Made by a program: the position numbers and the translations under genes. From the NCBI GenBank assembly GCA_020346185.1, contig CP070775.1, forward strand, positions 636,002 through 688,863: DNA of 52,862 nucleotides. Reading direction: 5' to 3'. A model generated the notes under the pieces. That model did not search any database. It was not told the origin of the DNA and was given only the letters and a program-made list of their open reading frames with translations. Below, in pieces: positions 17,866 to 26,777 of the stretch (position 1 is its first letter; every line of letters starts with the position of its first letter). The DNA comes from Betaproteobacteria bacterium (GTDB lineage Bacteria; Pseudomonadota; Gammaproteobacteria; Burkholderiales; Eutrophovitaceae).

Positions 17866-18990
17866 ATGAGGTTGAAAGCGTTTCTGCGTCTGCTTGGGTC
17901 GGGCGCGGCGTTGCTCCTGCCAGCAGTCGCCGTGGCGGAGTGGCGACTGAATCTGAAGCCAGCCGCAACGGCGATCGGTAGGGACATTTACGACTTGCAC
18001 ACGCTGGTGATGATTATCATTACGGTGATTTTCATCGGCGTGTTCGGCTTCATGTTCTACGCGATTGTGAAGCATCGCAAATCCGTCGGACATAAGGCGG
18101 AACAGTTTCACGAGAGCACCACGGTCGAGATCATCTGGACCGTAATCCCCGTTTTCATTCTCATCGGCATGGCCTGGCCGGCGACCAAGGCGCTGTTGAC
18201 ACTGCGTGACACGTCGGCTCCTGACATGACCATCAAGGTTACCGGGTATCAATGGAAATGGGGTTACGAGTATCTCGACGACGGCATTCAGTTCTACAGT
18301 ACTTTGGCCACACCGCGTGAGCAGATCCAAGGCGACGATGAAAAGGGCGAGAACTACTTGCTGGAAGTGGACAATCCGCTGGTCGTGCCGGTTGGCAAGA
18401 AGGTCCGTATCCTCACCACGGCGAATGATGTGCTCCACGCCTGGTTCGTTCAGGAACTGGCAGTCAAGCAGGATGCCATTCCCGGATTTATTCGTGATAC
18501 CTGGTTCCGCGCCGAAAGAACTGGCACTTTTCGCGGCCAGTGCGCCGAGTTGTGCGGCAAGGAGCACGGTTTCATGCCGATCGTTGTCAAAGTTGTTAGT
18601 GAAGACGACTACAGAGGCTGGGTTGAGACGAAAAAAGCAGGCACTGCGGTAAAGGCCTTCGATCCCGGCAAGACCTATTCGGTTGCCGAACTGCGTTCCA
18701 CCGGCGAAGGCGTCTACAACACCCATTGCGTTGCTTGCCACCAAACAGATGGCGGCGGCATGCCGCCGACGTTCCCCGCGATCACAGGGGGCAAGATCGC
18801 AACCGGCCCGACCACTGGCCACATAGATATCGTTGTCAACGGCAGCAAGAAAAACCCGATGATGGCGGCATGGGGCCCGCAACTGACCGATGTGGAAATC
18901 GCGGCGGTTATCACCTACCAGCGCAATGCGTTGGGAAATGCTTTGGGCGATGCAGTGCAGCCCGGCGCGATTGCGGCGGCGCGCAAATAA
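17866..18990 (+). CDS. coxB: Cytochrome c oxidase subunit II with fused cytochrome c domain
   Basis: Subunit II of an aa3/caa3-type oxidase (374 residues). It has a signal peptide ending VAVAEW, two membrane helices (about 48-70 and 90-112), then the periplasmic CuA cupredoxin domain with CAELCGKEHGFM, in which Cys226, Cys230, His234 and Met237 are CuA ligands, plus the aromatic YQWKWGYEY segment. After residue 280 a cytochrome c domain follows with CVACH (Cys288, Cys291, His292) and a probable distal Met in MMAAWG. The fusion suggests electrons enter through the attached heme c. ATG 17866 has GGGG 5 nt upstream; ATG 17848 is an alternative. Confidence 0.93.
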   Translation: MRLKAFLRLLGSGAALLLPAVAVAEWRLNLKPAATAIGRDIYDLHTLVMIIITVIFIGVFGFMFYAIVKHRKSVGHKAEQFHESTTVEIIWTVIPVFILIGMAWPATKALLTLRDTSAPDMTIKVTGYQWKWGYEYLDDGIQFYSTLATPREQIQGDDEKGENYLLEVDNPLVVPVGKKVRILTTANDVLHAWFVQELAVKQDAIPGFIRDTWFRAERTGTFRGQCAELCGKEHGFMPIVVKVVSEDDYRGWVETKKAGTAVKAFDPGKTYSVAELRSTGEGVYNTHCVACHQTDGGGMPPTFPAITGGKIATGPTTGHIDIVVNGSKKNPMMAAWGPQLTDVEIAAVITYQRNALGNALGDAVQPGAIAAARK

Positions 18991-19038
18991 CCCGGCCCGA
19001 AATCGGACAAGAAACTATAGGTTTGTAAGGAGAGGCAA

Positions 19039-20613
19039 ATGGAAGCGGTACACGAACACGACCACGGCCATGACCACCCGTCGGGCATTATGCGCTGGGT
19101 GACTACCACCAACCACAAGGACATCGGCACGATGTACCTGTGGTTCAGCTTTACCATGTTTTTGGTCGGTGGCGTGATGGCCCTTGTTATCCGCGCCGAA
19201 TTGTTCCAGCCTGGCCTTCAGGTTGTCGAGCCAGAGTTTTTCAACCAAATGACAACATTGCACGGTCTGATCATGGTGTTTGGCGCGATCATGCCGGCAT
19301 TCGTGGGTTTTGCCAATTGGCAGATCCCGATGATGATCGGCGCGCCTGACATGGCTTTCCCGCGGATGAACAACTGGAGTTTCTGGTTGCTCCCGCCGGC
19401 GGCAATGCTGCTCGTGATCTCGATGTTCGTGCCGGGCGGTAGCGCCGGCGTGGGCTGGACGCTGTATGCGCCGCTAACAGTGCAACAGGGCATGGGGATG
19501 GATCTGGTGATATTCGCTGTTCACATTCTCGGCATGTCGTCGATCATGGGATCGATCAACATCATTACGACGATTCTGAACATGCGCGCCCCCGGTATGA
19601 CCATGATGAAAATGCCACTGTTCGTCTGGACCTGGCTGATCACCGCATACCTGCTGATTGCAGCTATGCCCGTACTGGCGGGCGCCGTAACGATGACACT
19701 GACGGATCGTCATTTCGGAACCAACTTCTTTAACGCTGCCGGCGGGGGCGATCCGGTGTTGTTCCAGCACATCTTCTGGTTCTTTGGTCACCCAGAGGTA
19801 TATATTATTGCGATCCCGGCGTTTGGCGTGGTGTCCCAAGTGTTGCCGGCATTCTCACGAAAGCCGCTGTTTGGATACGCGTCTATGGTCTACGCCACGG
19901 CATCGATTGCCATCCTGTCATTCCTGGTGTGGGCACACCATATGTACACGGTCGGAATGCCAGTTGAGGCGCAGTTGTACTACATGTTTGCGACCATGCT
20001 GATCGCGGTTCCAACCGGGGTCAAGGTGTTTAACTGGGTGGCGACGATGTGGAAGGGGTCTCTCACTTTCGAAACCCCGATGCTGTTTGCGATTGGATTC
20101 CTTTTCCTGTTTACGCTGGGCGGATTTACCGGTCTCGTTTTGTCCCTCACACCGGTAGACGTTCAGCTGCACGATACCTATTATGTCGTGGCGCATTTCC
20201 ATTACGTCATGGTTGCCGGCGCGTTGTTCTCGGCCTTTGCCGGAGTTTACTTCTGGCTGCCCAAGTGGATCGGCAAGATGTACGACGAAAAACTCGGCAA
20301 GCTGCATTTCTGGCTGTCGATTATTTTCTTCAACGTCACCTTCTTCGTTCAGCACTTCTCCGGGCTGGCCGGCATGCCGCGCCGTATTCCGGATTACGCC
20401 TTGCAGTTCGCCGATTTCAACATGATCTCGTCGATCGGCGCGTTCGGCTTCGGGCTGTCTCAGCTACTGTTCCTCTACATTCTGGTGAAGGCCATTCGCA
20501 GTGGAGAAAAGGCGCCGGAGAAGCCATGGGAGGGTGCCGACACGCTCGAGTGGACGCATTTGCCGACGCCGGCTCCTTATCACTCGTTTGAGACGCCACC
20601 GACGGTAAAGTAG
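19039..20613 (+). CDS. coxA: Cytochrome c oxidase subunit I
   Basis: Catalytic 12-helix subunit (524 residues) holding heme a and the heme a3-CuB centre for O2 reduction and proton pumping. Visible landmarks are TTLHGLIMVF (low-spin heme region), FWFFGHPEVYIIAIPAFG (first CuB His and the cross-linked Tyr), WAHHMYTVGM (the CuB His pair) and HDTYYVVAHFHYVM (heme a3 and heme a His). A His-rich N-terminus (HEHDHGHDHPSG) precedes the first helix. The ribosome site AAGGAGAGG is strong. It lies 48 bp after coxB. Confidence 0.96.
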   Translation: MEAVHEHDHGHDHPSGIMRWVTTTNHKDIGTMYLWFSFTMFLVGGVMALVIRAELFQPGLQVVEPEFFNQMTTLHGLIMVFGAIMPAFVGFANWQIPMMIGAPDMAFPRMNNWSFWLLPPAAMLLVISMFVPGGSAGVGWTLYAPLTVQQGMGMDLVIFAVHILGMSSIMGSINIITTILNMRAPGMTMMKMPLFVWTWLITAYLLIAAMPVLAGAVTMTLTDRHFGTNFFNAAGGGDPVLFQHIFWFFGHPEVYIIAIPAFGVVSQVLPAFSRKPLFGYASMVYATASIAILSFLVWAHHMYTVGMPVEAQLYYMFATMLIAVPTGVKVFNWVATMWKGSLTFETPMLFAIGFLFLFTLGGFTGLVLSLTPVDVQLHDTYYVVAHFHYVMVAGALFSAFAGVYFWLPKWIGKMYDEKLGKLHFWLSIIFFNVTFFVQHFSGLAGMPRRIPDYALQFADFNMISSIGAFGFGLSQLLFLYILVKAIRSGEKAPEKPWEGADTLEWTHLPTPAPYHSFETPPTVK

Positions 20614-20669
20614 TGACTAGCACGCGACGGGGCAGTGGCGCACATGCCGCTGTCCAGTCCCACATTCCG

Positions 20670-20789
20670 ATGACGAACGGTTATCCTGAACAGCAAAGCA
20701 AAAGAAACCGGAAGACCGGAATCGTACTTGCCACGATTGCCGCCGCTTTCTTTCTCGGTTTCGTATTTCGGCGGCTGTTGTTTCAATGA
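20670..20789 (+). CDS. Cytochrome oxidase small assembly protein (39 residues)
   Basis: Tiny membrane protein between coxA and ctaG. ATG 20670 gives a short polar N-terminus (MTNGYPEQQSKRNRK) and one hydrophobic helix (TGIVLATIAAAFFLGFVF) ending in RRLLFQ. The TGIVLATIAAAFFLGF-type segment matches the small proteins named cytochrome oxidase small assembly protein that sit next to ctaG in betaproteobacteria. A GTG at 20613 overlapping the coxA stop is an in-frame alternative adding 19 residues. The stop overlaps the ctaG start as ATGA, supporting translation. Its biochemical role is unknown. Confidence 0.75.
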   Translation: MTNGYPEQQSKRNRKTGIVLATIAAAFFLGFVFRRLLFQ

Positions 20790-21358
20790 CCGATTCAGCT
20801 GCCAGTCGTAATCGCGAGACGCTGCGTAAACTTGCCATTATCGCCCTGCTGATGTTTGGGTTTGGATACGCGCTGGTGCCGCTTTACGAGAAGATCTGCG
20901 AAGTCACGGGCATCAATAATCTTGTCAAGCCAGACGAGGTTGTTAACACCCAGGTCGATACCTCGCGGACTATCGTCATGGAATTCGATGCCAATGTGCG
21001 TGGTGAAATTAACTGGCAACTGATCCCGCGGGAGCGCAAGAAAAGAGTCCATCCTGGCGAATTGGTACACGTAGTGTTCGACCTCAAGAATGCCAGCGAT
21101 GTGCCGGTGCTGGCGCAGGCTATTCCCAGCTATGGACCACAGCGAGCTGGACTGTACGTGAAAAAGCTGGATTGTTTCTGTTTTACTCAGCAGGAGATTG
21201 CTGCCGGCGAGAATCGCGAGTTGTCTGTCGTTCTGGTGGTCGAACCGTCGATCCCACGCGATGTGCATACGGTTACATTGTCTTACACCATGTTTGAAAT
21301 CGAGGGCGCCGAGCAACGCTCGGCGTCGATCCGGCTGGCCGGGGGCAAGAAGAGTTGA
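20786..21358 (+). CDS. ctaG: Cytochrome c oxidase assembly protein CtaG (Cox11)
   Basis: Copper chaperone that delivers Cu to the CuB site of CoxA. The 190-residue product has one N-terminal membrane helix (about 16-34) followed by a periplasmic immunoglobulin-like domain. The conserved copper motif CFCF is at 130-133, and YGPQRAG and EPSIPRDVHTVTLSYTMF are also typical of Cox11. The start overlaps the preceding 39-residue gene (ATGA), and its stop overlaps the next start as TTGA, so three small genes appear coupled between coxA and coxC. Confidence 0.94.
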   Translation: MTDSAASRNRETLRKLAIIALLMFGFGYALVPLYEKICEVTGINNLVKPDEVVNTQVDTSRTIVMEFDANVRGEINWQLIPRERKKRVHPGELVHVVFDLKNASDVPVLAQAIPSYGPQRAGLYVKKLDCFCFTQQEIAAGENRELSVVLVVEPSIPRDVHTVTLSYTMFEIEGAEQRSASIRLAGGKKS

Positions 21359-21561
21359 CAGCGCAGCAGCAACCTCAAAGTGCCGGAACGCTGCGCGCAT
21401 TCCGCGCGGTGATCTCGGCATTCACCGGGATTGGCAAGGGCAAGGCGCTGCAGCATGACCTGGCAACGCTGCGCCCGTGGCAAGTGATCGTCGCGGGAGT
21501 GGTTTGTGCGGCGATTTTTGTTGCAGTGATTATTACGGTGGTGCGCAATATCGCGTCCTGA
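21355..21561 (+). CDS. DUF2970 single-helix membrane protein
   Basis: 68-residue protein with a polar N-terminus containing AFRAVISAFTGIGKGKALQHDLATL and a C-terminal membrane helix (about 42-62). This fits DUF2970, a family repeatedly found in betaproteobacterial cox operons just before subunit III; its function is unknown. Start TTG 21355 overlaps the ctaG stop as TTGA, with a purine-rich GGGGGCAAGAAG upstream. Confidence 0.7.
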   Translation: MTAQQQPQSAGTLRAFRAVISAFTGIGKGKALQHDLATLRPWQVIVAGVVCAAIFVAVIITVVRNIAS

Positions 21562-21606
21562 ATAACAGCAGAATAAATCAACTAGACTTTACAGGGGAGT
21601 AAAGCT

Positions 21607-22458
21607 ATGACTTCGCAACCGGGTGGTTATTACCTGCCTTCGCCATCGTTATGGCCTGTCATAGGGTCGGTCGCGCTGTTCCTGATGGCCTTGGGTGGCG
21701 TATTCATCATGAACGACGCTAGTGGCGGAACGATTGTTCTGCTGGCCGGAGCTGCCATTCTCATTTATATGATGTTTGGTTGGTTCGGCACCGTCATCGG
21801 CGAGAGCGAATCAGGCAAGTACAACAAACAGGTCGACGTGTCATTCCGTTGGGCCATGAGCTGGTTCATCTTCTCGGAGGTAATGTTCTTTGCTGCCTTC
21901 TTTGGTGCGCTGTTCTACATGCGTGTATTGTCGGTGCCATGGCTTTCCGAGGCCGACACGGGGGCGCTGTTGTGGCCCGGCTTCTCAGCCGACTGGCCCG
22001 CCTCTGGCCCTGCCATCGCCGATCAGTTCAAGCCGATGGGTGCCTGGGGGATTCCAGCGCTGAACACCGCGATCCTCCTCACCTCCGGGGTGACCATCAC
22101 CATCGCGCACTGGGCGCTCAAGAATAATCAGCGCAGCAAACTTAATTGGTTCATGTTTCTTACAATCGCTCTGGGCCTGACCTTTATCGGTTTCCAGATC
22201 TATGAATATGGCCATGCCTATGCTGACCTGAATCTGACGCTGGAGAGTGGTGCCTATGGTGCAACATTCTTCATGCTCACCGGCTTTCACGGCTTTCATG
22301 TCACCGTTGGCACCATTATGCTGATTGTCATCTGGCTACGGTGCCTCAAGGGGCACTTCACTCCGGAGCATCATTTCGGTTTCGAAGGGGTGGCGTGGTA
22401 CTGGCACTTTGTTGATGTGGTCTGGCTGGGCTTGTTCGTGTTTGTCTATTGGCTATAG
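21607..22458 (+). CDS. coxC: Cytochrome c oxidase subunit III
   Basis: 283-residue, seven-helix core subunit of the oxidase that stabilises subunit I and supports proton uptake. Seen: SWFIFSEVMFFAAFFGALFY, with the conserved glutamate in the second helix pair; an ALNTAILLTSGVTITIAHW segment; TGFHGFHVTVG; and a WYWHFVDVVWLGLFVFVYW terminus, all characteristic. It has a strong ribosome site AGGGGAG. The 45-bp upstream gap is AT-rich. Hairpins follow the gene. Confidence 0.95.
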   Translation: MTSQPGGYYLPSPSLWPVIGSVALFLMALGGVFIMNDASGGTIVLLAGAAILIYMMFGWFGTVIGESESGKYNKQVDVSFRWAMSWFIFSEVMFFAAFFGALFYMRVLSVPWLSEADTGALLWPGFSADWPASGPAIADQFKPMGAWGIPALNTAILLTSGVTITIAHWALKNNQRSKLNWFMFLTIALGLTFIGFQIYEYGHAYADLNLTLESGAYGATFFMLTGFHGFHVTVGTIMLIVIWLRCLKGHFTPEHHFGFEGVAWYWHFVDVVWLGLFVFVYWL

Positions 22459-22505
22459 AAGGCAGGGCATCAAAGGCATACCAAGAACAATAAGCGAGAA
22501 GCAAA

Positions 22506-22566
22506 GCCCCGTTAAAACGGGGCCTACTAGGGCGCCGCCGGCAAATGTCGAGCGGCGACTTTTTTT
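22506..22566 (+). terminator. Terminator region after coxC
   Basis: Two hairpins: GCCCCGTT (22506-22513) with AACGGGGC (22516-22523), and CGCCGC (22533-22538) with GCGGCG (22552-22557), the latter followed by a run of seven T (22560-22566). The second is a plausible intrinsic terminator for the coxB-coxC operon. Its T-run touches the end of the convergent DUF2909 gene. Confidence 0.7.
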
Positions 22567-22762
22567 ACAGGCCCTGCTGCGGAATCAGTCCGAAGTAGTA
22601 ACCCAGCATCAGAAGAACGAACAACGTGACTGACAGGCCAACGCGAAGCGTCAATGCCCTGACAGTGCGATCCGAAGTTCCCTTGTCGCGCATCAGGTAG
22701 AACAGCGCGGACGCGAGGCTGCCGACAATAACCAGCAGGAAGAGGAGAATGACGATTTTCAT
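22565..22762 (-). CDS. DUF2909 twin-transmembrane protein
   Basis: 65-residue inner-membrane protein with two helices (about 3-23 and 42-60) separated by the charged loop MRDKGTSDRTVRALTLRV, the signature of the DUF2909/twin transmembrane family found near oxidase genes. Function unknown. It converges with coxC and diverges from surf1, sharing a short promoter region with the latter. The stop lies inside the coxC terminator tail. Confidence 0.75.
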   Translation of the reverse strand: MKIVILLFLLVIVGSLASALFYLMRDKGTSDRTVRALTLRVGLSVTLFVLLMLGYYFGLIPQQGL

Positions 22763-22845
22763 ATGTGTCCAAGCCTCGATTTCAGTTTAGCGAACAGCCT
22801 TGGGGTCTGCCAATGGCGGTTGCCATTGGAACGTTGTATCTGTCC

Positions 22846-23565
22846 ATGAAGAGTAAGACATCTGGACCCGGTTGGGTTCCCACTATGGCTGCACTGCTTG
22901 GGTTTGCTTTGACGCTTTCGGCTTCCTATTGGCAGTTTGGTCGAGCTGAAACGAAAGCGCAATTGCTTCAAGAGTACTTGGCGCGCCAAGCCATGGCGCC
23001 GCACAATCTGAACGCGTCAATCCCCGGCAAAGAAGCGCTCGTTCACCGCAGGGTGCGTGTAGAGGGACAATATGTCCTCGAAAAGGCGATTCTGCTTGAT
23101 AACCGAATTCGCGGCGGTGCGGCCGGCTACGAGGTCATCGTGCCGCTGCAGATTTCCCGAACCGGTCAGTATCTGTTGATCAATCGCGGCTGGATTGAAC
23201 GCGGTCGCGATCGCACTGTAGTGCCGGCCATTGACGCGCCCTCCGGCACGGTAACCGTTACCGGCACCACGGACTTGCCCGGTCGAGGCGCACTCGAGTT
23301 GTCTGACGAAGTTATCGAAGGCCGCATCTGGCAAAACCTCAACCTGGCCCGCTATCGCAACAAGCACCAGCTAAACGTGCTCGATTTCGTTGTTCAGGAA
23401 GAATCCGATCGCGACGACGGCATCAGCCGCGACTGGGCGGCACCGGGCTTTGGCATCGAAACCCATCGGTCGTATGCTGTCCAATGGTTGCTGTTTGCTG
23501 CCTTGATTGTGTTCCTTTACGTCTATTATGGCTTTGTCCGAAATAAAACAGACCAGCAGAAGTAA
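22846..23565 (+). CDS. SURF1-family oxidase assembly protein
   Basis: About 239 residues; SURF1 proteins assist heme a insertion into subunit I. Two terminal membrane helices (about 8-27 and 215-233) flank a periplasmic domain with the classic WQFGRAETK, LLDNRIRGGAAGYEVIVPL, LLINRGWIERG, and late SYAVQWLLFAALIVFLYVYYGF. ATG 22846 gives the usual SURF1 N-terminus. The in-frame GTG 22765 would add 27 residues that overlap the divergent promoter region, so it is less likely. The end overlaps the next gene by 38 bp. Confidence 0.9.
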   Translation: MKSKTSGPGWVPTMAALLGFALTLSASYWQFGRAETKAQLLQEYLARQAMAPHNLNASIPGKEALVHRRVRVEGQYVLEKAILLDNRIRGGAAGYEVIVPLQISRTGQYLLINRGWIERGRDRTVVPAIDAPSGTVTVTGTTDLPGRGALELSDEVIEGRIWQNLNLARYRNKHQLNVLDFVVQEESDRDDGISRDWAAPGFGIETHRSYAVQWLLFAALIVFLYVYYGFVRNKTDQQK

Positions 23566-24127
23566 CTGGACGTTGTGGCTGATTCTTGCCATCTGTGTGC
23601 TGCCGATTGCCGCGTCGACGGTGTTGTATTTCTTGTGGACGCCAACACGGTTCGTTAATCATGGAGAACTGCTCGAACCAGTGCCGTTGGCGCAAGTCTC
23701 GTTGTCACGCGCCGACGGAGGCGAGTTCGGTTTCAGCGAGCTTCGTGGACAGTGGGCATTTGTGTCAGTCGACGATGCCGCCTGCGACGAAAACTGCCTC
23801 AGAAAGCTGTACCTGATGCGACAGATTCGCTTGACGCAAGGAAAAGACTCCGATCGCATCGATAGGGTGTGGCTGGTGCATGACGGAAAACAACCAGCTT
23901 CGCATACGCTGCGGGATTACCCGGGCATGAGGACGATCTTGTTGTCACCGCAGCAGTCGCTGAGCCTGTTTCCAGCTGACAGCGGTCGCGAGGATTATAT
24001 TTATCTCATCGACCCAATCGGTAACCTGATGATGCGTTTCCCTCTAGAAGTCGATCCGTCCCGTCTCAAAAAAGATGTCGCCAAACTGTTGCGTGTATCG
24101 AGTGGCTGGCGCCGTATTCAGCGTTGA
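23528..24127 (+). CDS. SCO-like membrane-anchored thioredoxin-fold protein of the oxidase cluster
   Basis: 199-residue protein with one N-terminal helix (about 15-37), then a predicted periplasmic thioredoxin-like domain. The segment ELRGQWAFVSVDDAACDENC places a C86-x3-C90 pair at the position of the SCO copper motif, but the SCO histidine later in the fold is not evident: the equivalent region reads DYIYLIDPIGNLMMRF. Start ATG 23528 lies inside the end of surf1. Its position between surf1 and ctaA is conserved in betaproteobacteria. It may be a redox partner or divergent copper chaperone (inference). Confidence 0.65.
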   Translation: MALSEIKQTSRSNWTLWLILAICVLPIAASTVLYFLWTPTRFVNHGELLEPVPLAQVSLSRADGGEFGFSELRGQWAFVSVDDAACDENCLRKLYLMRQIRLTQGKDSDRIDRVWLVHDGKQPASHTLRDYPGMRTILLSPQQSLSLFPADSGREDYIYLIDPIGNLMMRFPLEVDPSRLKKDVAKLLRVSSGWRRIQR

Positions 24128-25248
24128 CCGAACTGAACAGCATGTCTGATCCGATCTGGCAGTTCTCTTTGCAAGCCTTGCACGCGTTGGGCTGGTTTGC
24201 CACCTTGGTTGTTGCCGTGGTCGTCTTTGTCAAGTTCTTCGAGCTTCGCAAACTGGTGTATGCCACAACGCTGCTGACACTTTTTTTGGTGGCTCTGGGC
24301 GCATATGTGCGTCTGACTGATGCTGGGTTGGGATGCCCGGATTGGCCGGGCTGTTACGGAAAGCTTTCGCCGTTCCATGCGGAAGTTGAAATCCTTGATG
24401 CGGAGAGGCTGTCTCCGGCCGGTCCCGTTTCAGCGCCGAAGGCATGGAAGGAAATGATACATCGCTACCTTGCGTCGCTGGTCGGTGCGATGATTACGGC
24501 AATCGTCCTGAAAGTCTTGTACATGCGCCAACGGGTACAGCGCGGTCGTGAGCAACCCGATTTGTCGCTTGGGTTGCCCTTGTTGTTGCTCGGACTGGTT
24601 GTGCTGCAGGGCTTGTTTGGCAAATGGACCGTTACGTTATTACTTAAACCGGCCATTGTGACTGTGCATCTGCTGGGCGGAATGGTGATCCTTGCCGCGC
24701 TGACTTGGCTAAGTGCGAAGCACCTCAGGCCGCCGGCTGCGGGAAGACCGGCGGAGGCGCGTTTGCTGCGCCCGTTGGGGTTGCTCGGATTGGTGTTGGT
24801 GATGATCCAAATTGCGCTCGGCGGCTGGGTTAGTACCAATTACGCTGCGCTCGCCTGCATCGATTTTCCGACTTGTCATGGCCGGTGGATGCCGGACATG
24901 GATTTTGGCCACGCATTCCAGTTACAGCGCGAGTTGGGTATGACGAAAGCTGGTGCACCGTTGTCCAACGCTGCGCTAAACGCGATTCATTGGACGCATC
25001 GTATTGGCGCGCTCGTGGTTGCGGCGTACCTTGGCGCGGTGACTTTAGTTGCATTCAGGATGACCGGTTTGCGCGTTTACGCAATGGCTTTGGCGACCGT
25101 ACTGGTAATACAGCTGCTATTCGGCATCACAAACATACTGGCAATGTTGCCACTTGCCGTTGCTCTCGCTCACAACGTTGGCGCTGCGTTGTTACTGATG
25201 TCGGTGGTGATGCTAAACTTCGCCATCTTTCAGGAGTCGACCCGGTAA
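24124..25248 (+). CDS. ctaA: Heme A synthase (Cox15/CtaA)
   Basis: 374-residue, eight-helix inner-membrane enzyme that oxidises the C8 methyl of heme O to give heme A. Seen: GAYVRLTDAGLGCPDWPGCYG (start of the first bundle), EMIHRYLASLVG, VHLLGGM, then the second half with GGWVSTNYAALACIDFPTCHG, IHWTHRIGALV and AHNVGAALLL, giving the four heme-binding histidines. The paired Cys loops (CPDW..C, CIDFPTC) are typical. Start is TTG 24124, overlapping the previous stop (TTGA), or ATG 24142. It abuts ctaB. Confidence 0.93.
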   Translation: MTELNSMSDPIWQFSLQALHALGWFATLVVAVVVFVKFFELRKLVYATTLLTLFLVALGAYVRLTDAGLGCPDWPGCYGKLSPFHAEVEILDAERLSPAGPVSAPKAWKEMIHRYLASLVGAMITAIVLKVLYMRQRVQRGREQPDLSLGLPLLLLGLVVLQGLFGKWTVTLLLKPAIVTVHLLGGMVILAALTWLSAKHLRPPAAGRPAEARLLRPLGLLGLVLVMIQIALGGWVSTNYAALACIDFPTCHGRWMPDMDFGHAFQLQRELGMTKAGAPLSNAALNAIHWTHRIGALVVAAYLGAVTLVAFRMTGLRVYAMALATVLVIQLLFGITNILAMLPLAVALAHNVGAALLLMSVVMLNFAIFQESTR

Positions 25249-26154
25249 ATGTCGGTATCCACCCATTCACCACATTTGGTCTCTCGCCTCGAGCAATATC
25301 TGCAGCTCACCAAGCCGCGTGTTGTCGCCCTGATCGTGTTCACGGCGGCTATTGGCATGTTGCTCGCGACGGATGAGGCGGTACCGATAACAATTCTGTT
25401 GTGCGGATCGATCGGTATCTGGCTGGTGGCGGGTGCGGCGGCCGCAGTGAACTGTCTGGTAGAGCAGAAGATCGATGCACTCATGGCGCGTACACGTGCG
25501 CGACCATTACCTTTGGGAAGGGTTTCGACTCCCGAAACTCTGGTGTTCTCTGGCGTAGTTGGCGGGGTCGGTTTGACGCTATTGTATGTATTGGTGAACC
25601 CGCTGACGATGTGGTTGACGCTGGCGACTTTTGTCGGGTATGCGATCGTCTACACCGTCATACTCAAGCCGCTCACACCCCAGAACATCGTCATCGGCGG
25701 CGCTTCTGGTGCCATGCCACCGGTGCTCGGATGGGCGGCTGTCACCGGCGAGGTTTCCCATGAAGCCTTGTTGTTGTTCTTGATTATTTTCGCCTGGACA
25801 CCGCCACACTTCTGGGCCTTGGCACTGTACCGGAAGAACGAATATGCGAAAGCGGAAATTCCGATGCTGCCGGTTACCCACGGCGACAAATTTACTCGCC
25901 TGCACGTGCTTCTGTACACGATTATTCTTTTTGCTGTTTCAATGTTGCCATTCGCGGTGCGCATGAGCGGCTGGCTTTACGCCGTGGGTGCATTGATTCT
26001 GGGCGGGGTGTTCTTGTTCTATGCATTGCGCATCTGGCTTGACTACAGCGACGCGCTGGCACGCCACACCTTTCGCTATTCGATTGTCTATCTGTTCTTG
26101 TTGTTCGCGTTATTGCTGCTGGATCACTACCTGCCGCCGGCCCCCGTGCCATGA
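25249..26154 (+). CDS. ctaB: Protoheme IX farnesyltransferase (heme O synthase, CtaB/Cox10)
   Basis: 301-residue polytopic UbiA-family prenyltransferase that adds a farnesyl tail to protoheme to make heme O, substrate of the preceding Cta[15 protein letters not shown] is the family start. The first polyprenyl-binding motif is [21 protein letters not shown] (N-x3-E-x3-D form), and [21 protein letters not shown] and [11 protein letters not shown] are Cox10 signatures. ATG directly follows the ctaA stop, and its own stop overlaps the SCO start (ATGA). Genes with this product are also called cyoE. Confidence 0.94.
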   Translation: MSVSTHSPHLVSRLEQYLQLTKPRVVALIVFTAAIGMLLATDEAVPITILLCGSIGIWLVAGAAAAVNCLVEQKIDALMARTRARPLPLGRVSTPETLVFSGVVGGVGLTLLYVLVNPLTMWLTLATFVGYAIVYTVILKPLTPQNIVIGGASGAMPPVLGWAAVTGEVSHEALLLFLIIFAWTPPHFWALALYRKNEYAKAEIPMLPVTHGDKFTRLHVLLYTIILFAVSMLPFAVRMSGWLYAVGALILGGVFLFYALRIWLDYSDALARHTFRYSIVYLFLLFALLLLDHYLPPAPVP

Positions 26155-26765
26155 CTGGTGCACCGGCGATCTCGTGCCGCTTGCTCGTGGCGCTGTTGCT
26201 GGCGGTCTGCCTCTCGTTTGCCGGATGTGAACAAAAAGGCGCAAGCGAGGCGTTTGAGTCGGCTGATATCACCGGCGCTGATTTCGGTCGCCAGTTCACG
26301 CTTATTGACCACTCGGGGAAGCTTCGTCGCCTGGAAGATTTTCGCGGCAAGGTCGTGGTGATGTTCTTTGGCTTTACGCATTGCCCGGATGTGTGTCCGA
26401 CGACCTTGGTCGAATTCAATGCGGCGCTCGAGGAACTTGGCGAAGCGGCGCAGCGTGTGCAGATACTTTTCGTCACTGTTGACCCGGAACGAGACACGCC
26501 GGAGGTGCTCGGCTCGTATGTGACTGCATTCAACGCCGATTTCCTTGGTTTGACCGGAACTGCTGATCAGATCGCCGAAGTGGCACGGGAGTTCAGGATT
26601 GTCTACCGCAAAGTTGAAGGTTCGCGCCCGGGTAGTTATTCAGTCGATCATTCTGCCGGGACGTACATCTTCGATCAGCAAGGGCGCATCCGTTTGTACG
26701 CGCCCTATGGTCAGGGCAGCGAGGCCATAGCCAGCGACATCGGGCGCTTACTCAACGCTGGTTGA
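26151..26765 (+). CDS. SCO1/SenC-family copper chaperone lipoprotein
   Basis: 204-residue lipoprotein (lipobox FAGC, Cys26) with a thioredoxin fold that delivers copper to the CuA site of CoxB. The copper ligands are all present: C78-PDV-C82 in [13 protein letters not shown], and His167 in [23 protein letters not shown] is also diagnostic. It is the last gene of the oxidase region and ends in a strong bidirectional terminator. Confidence 0.93.
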   Translation: MTGAPAISCRLLVALLLAVCLSFAGCEQKGASEAFESADITGADFGRQFTLIDHSGKLRRLEDFRGKVVVMFFGFTHCPDVCPTTLVEFNAALEELGEAAQRVQILFVTVDPERDTPEVLGSYVTAFNADFLGLTGTADQIAEVAREFRIVYRKVEGSRPGSYSVDHSAGTYIFDQQGRIRLYAPYGQGSEAIASDIGRLLNAG

Positions 26766-26777
26766 ACATTGGGTGAA

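Noticed and set aside
17689..18882. 397-residue open frame on the minus strand across coxB.
   Set aside because: It lies entirely opposite DUF2244 and coxB, which have clear families; it is a codon-bias shadow rich in Arg/His/Asn.
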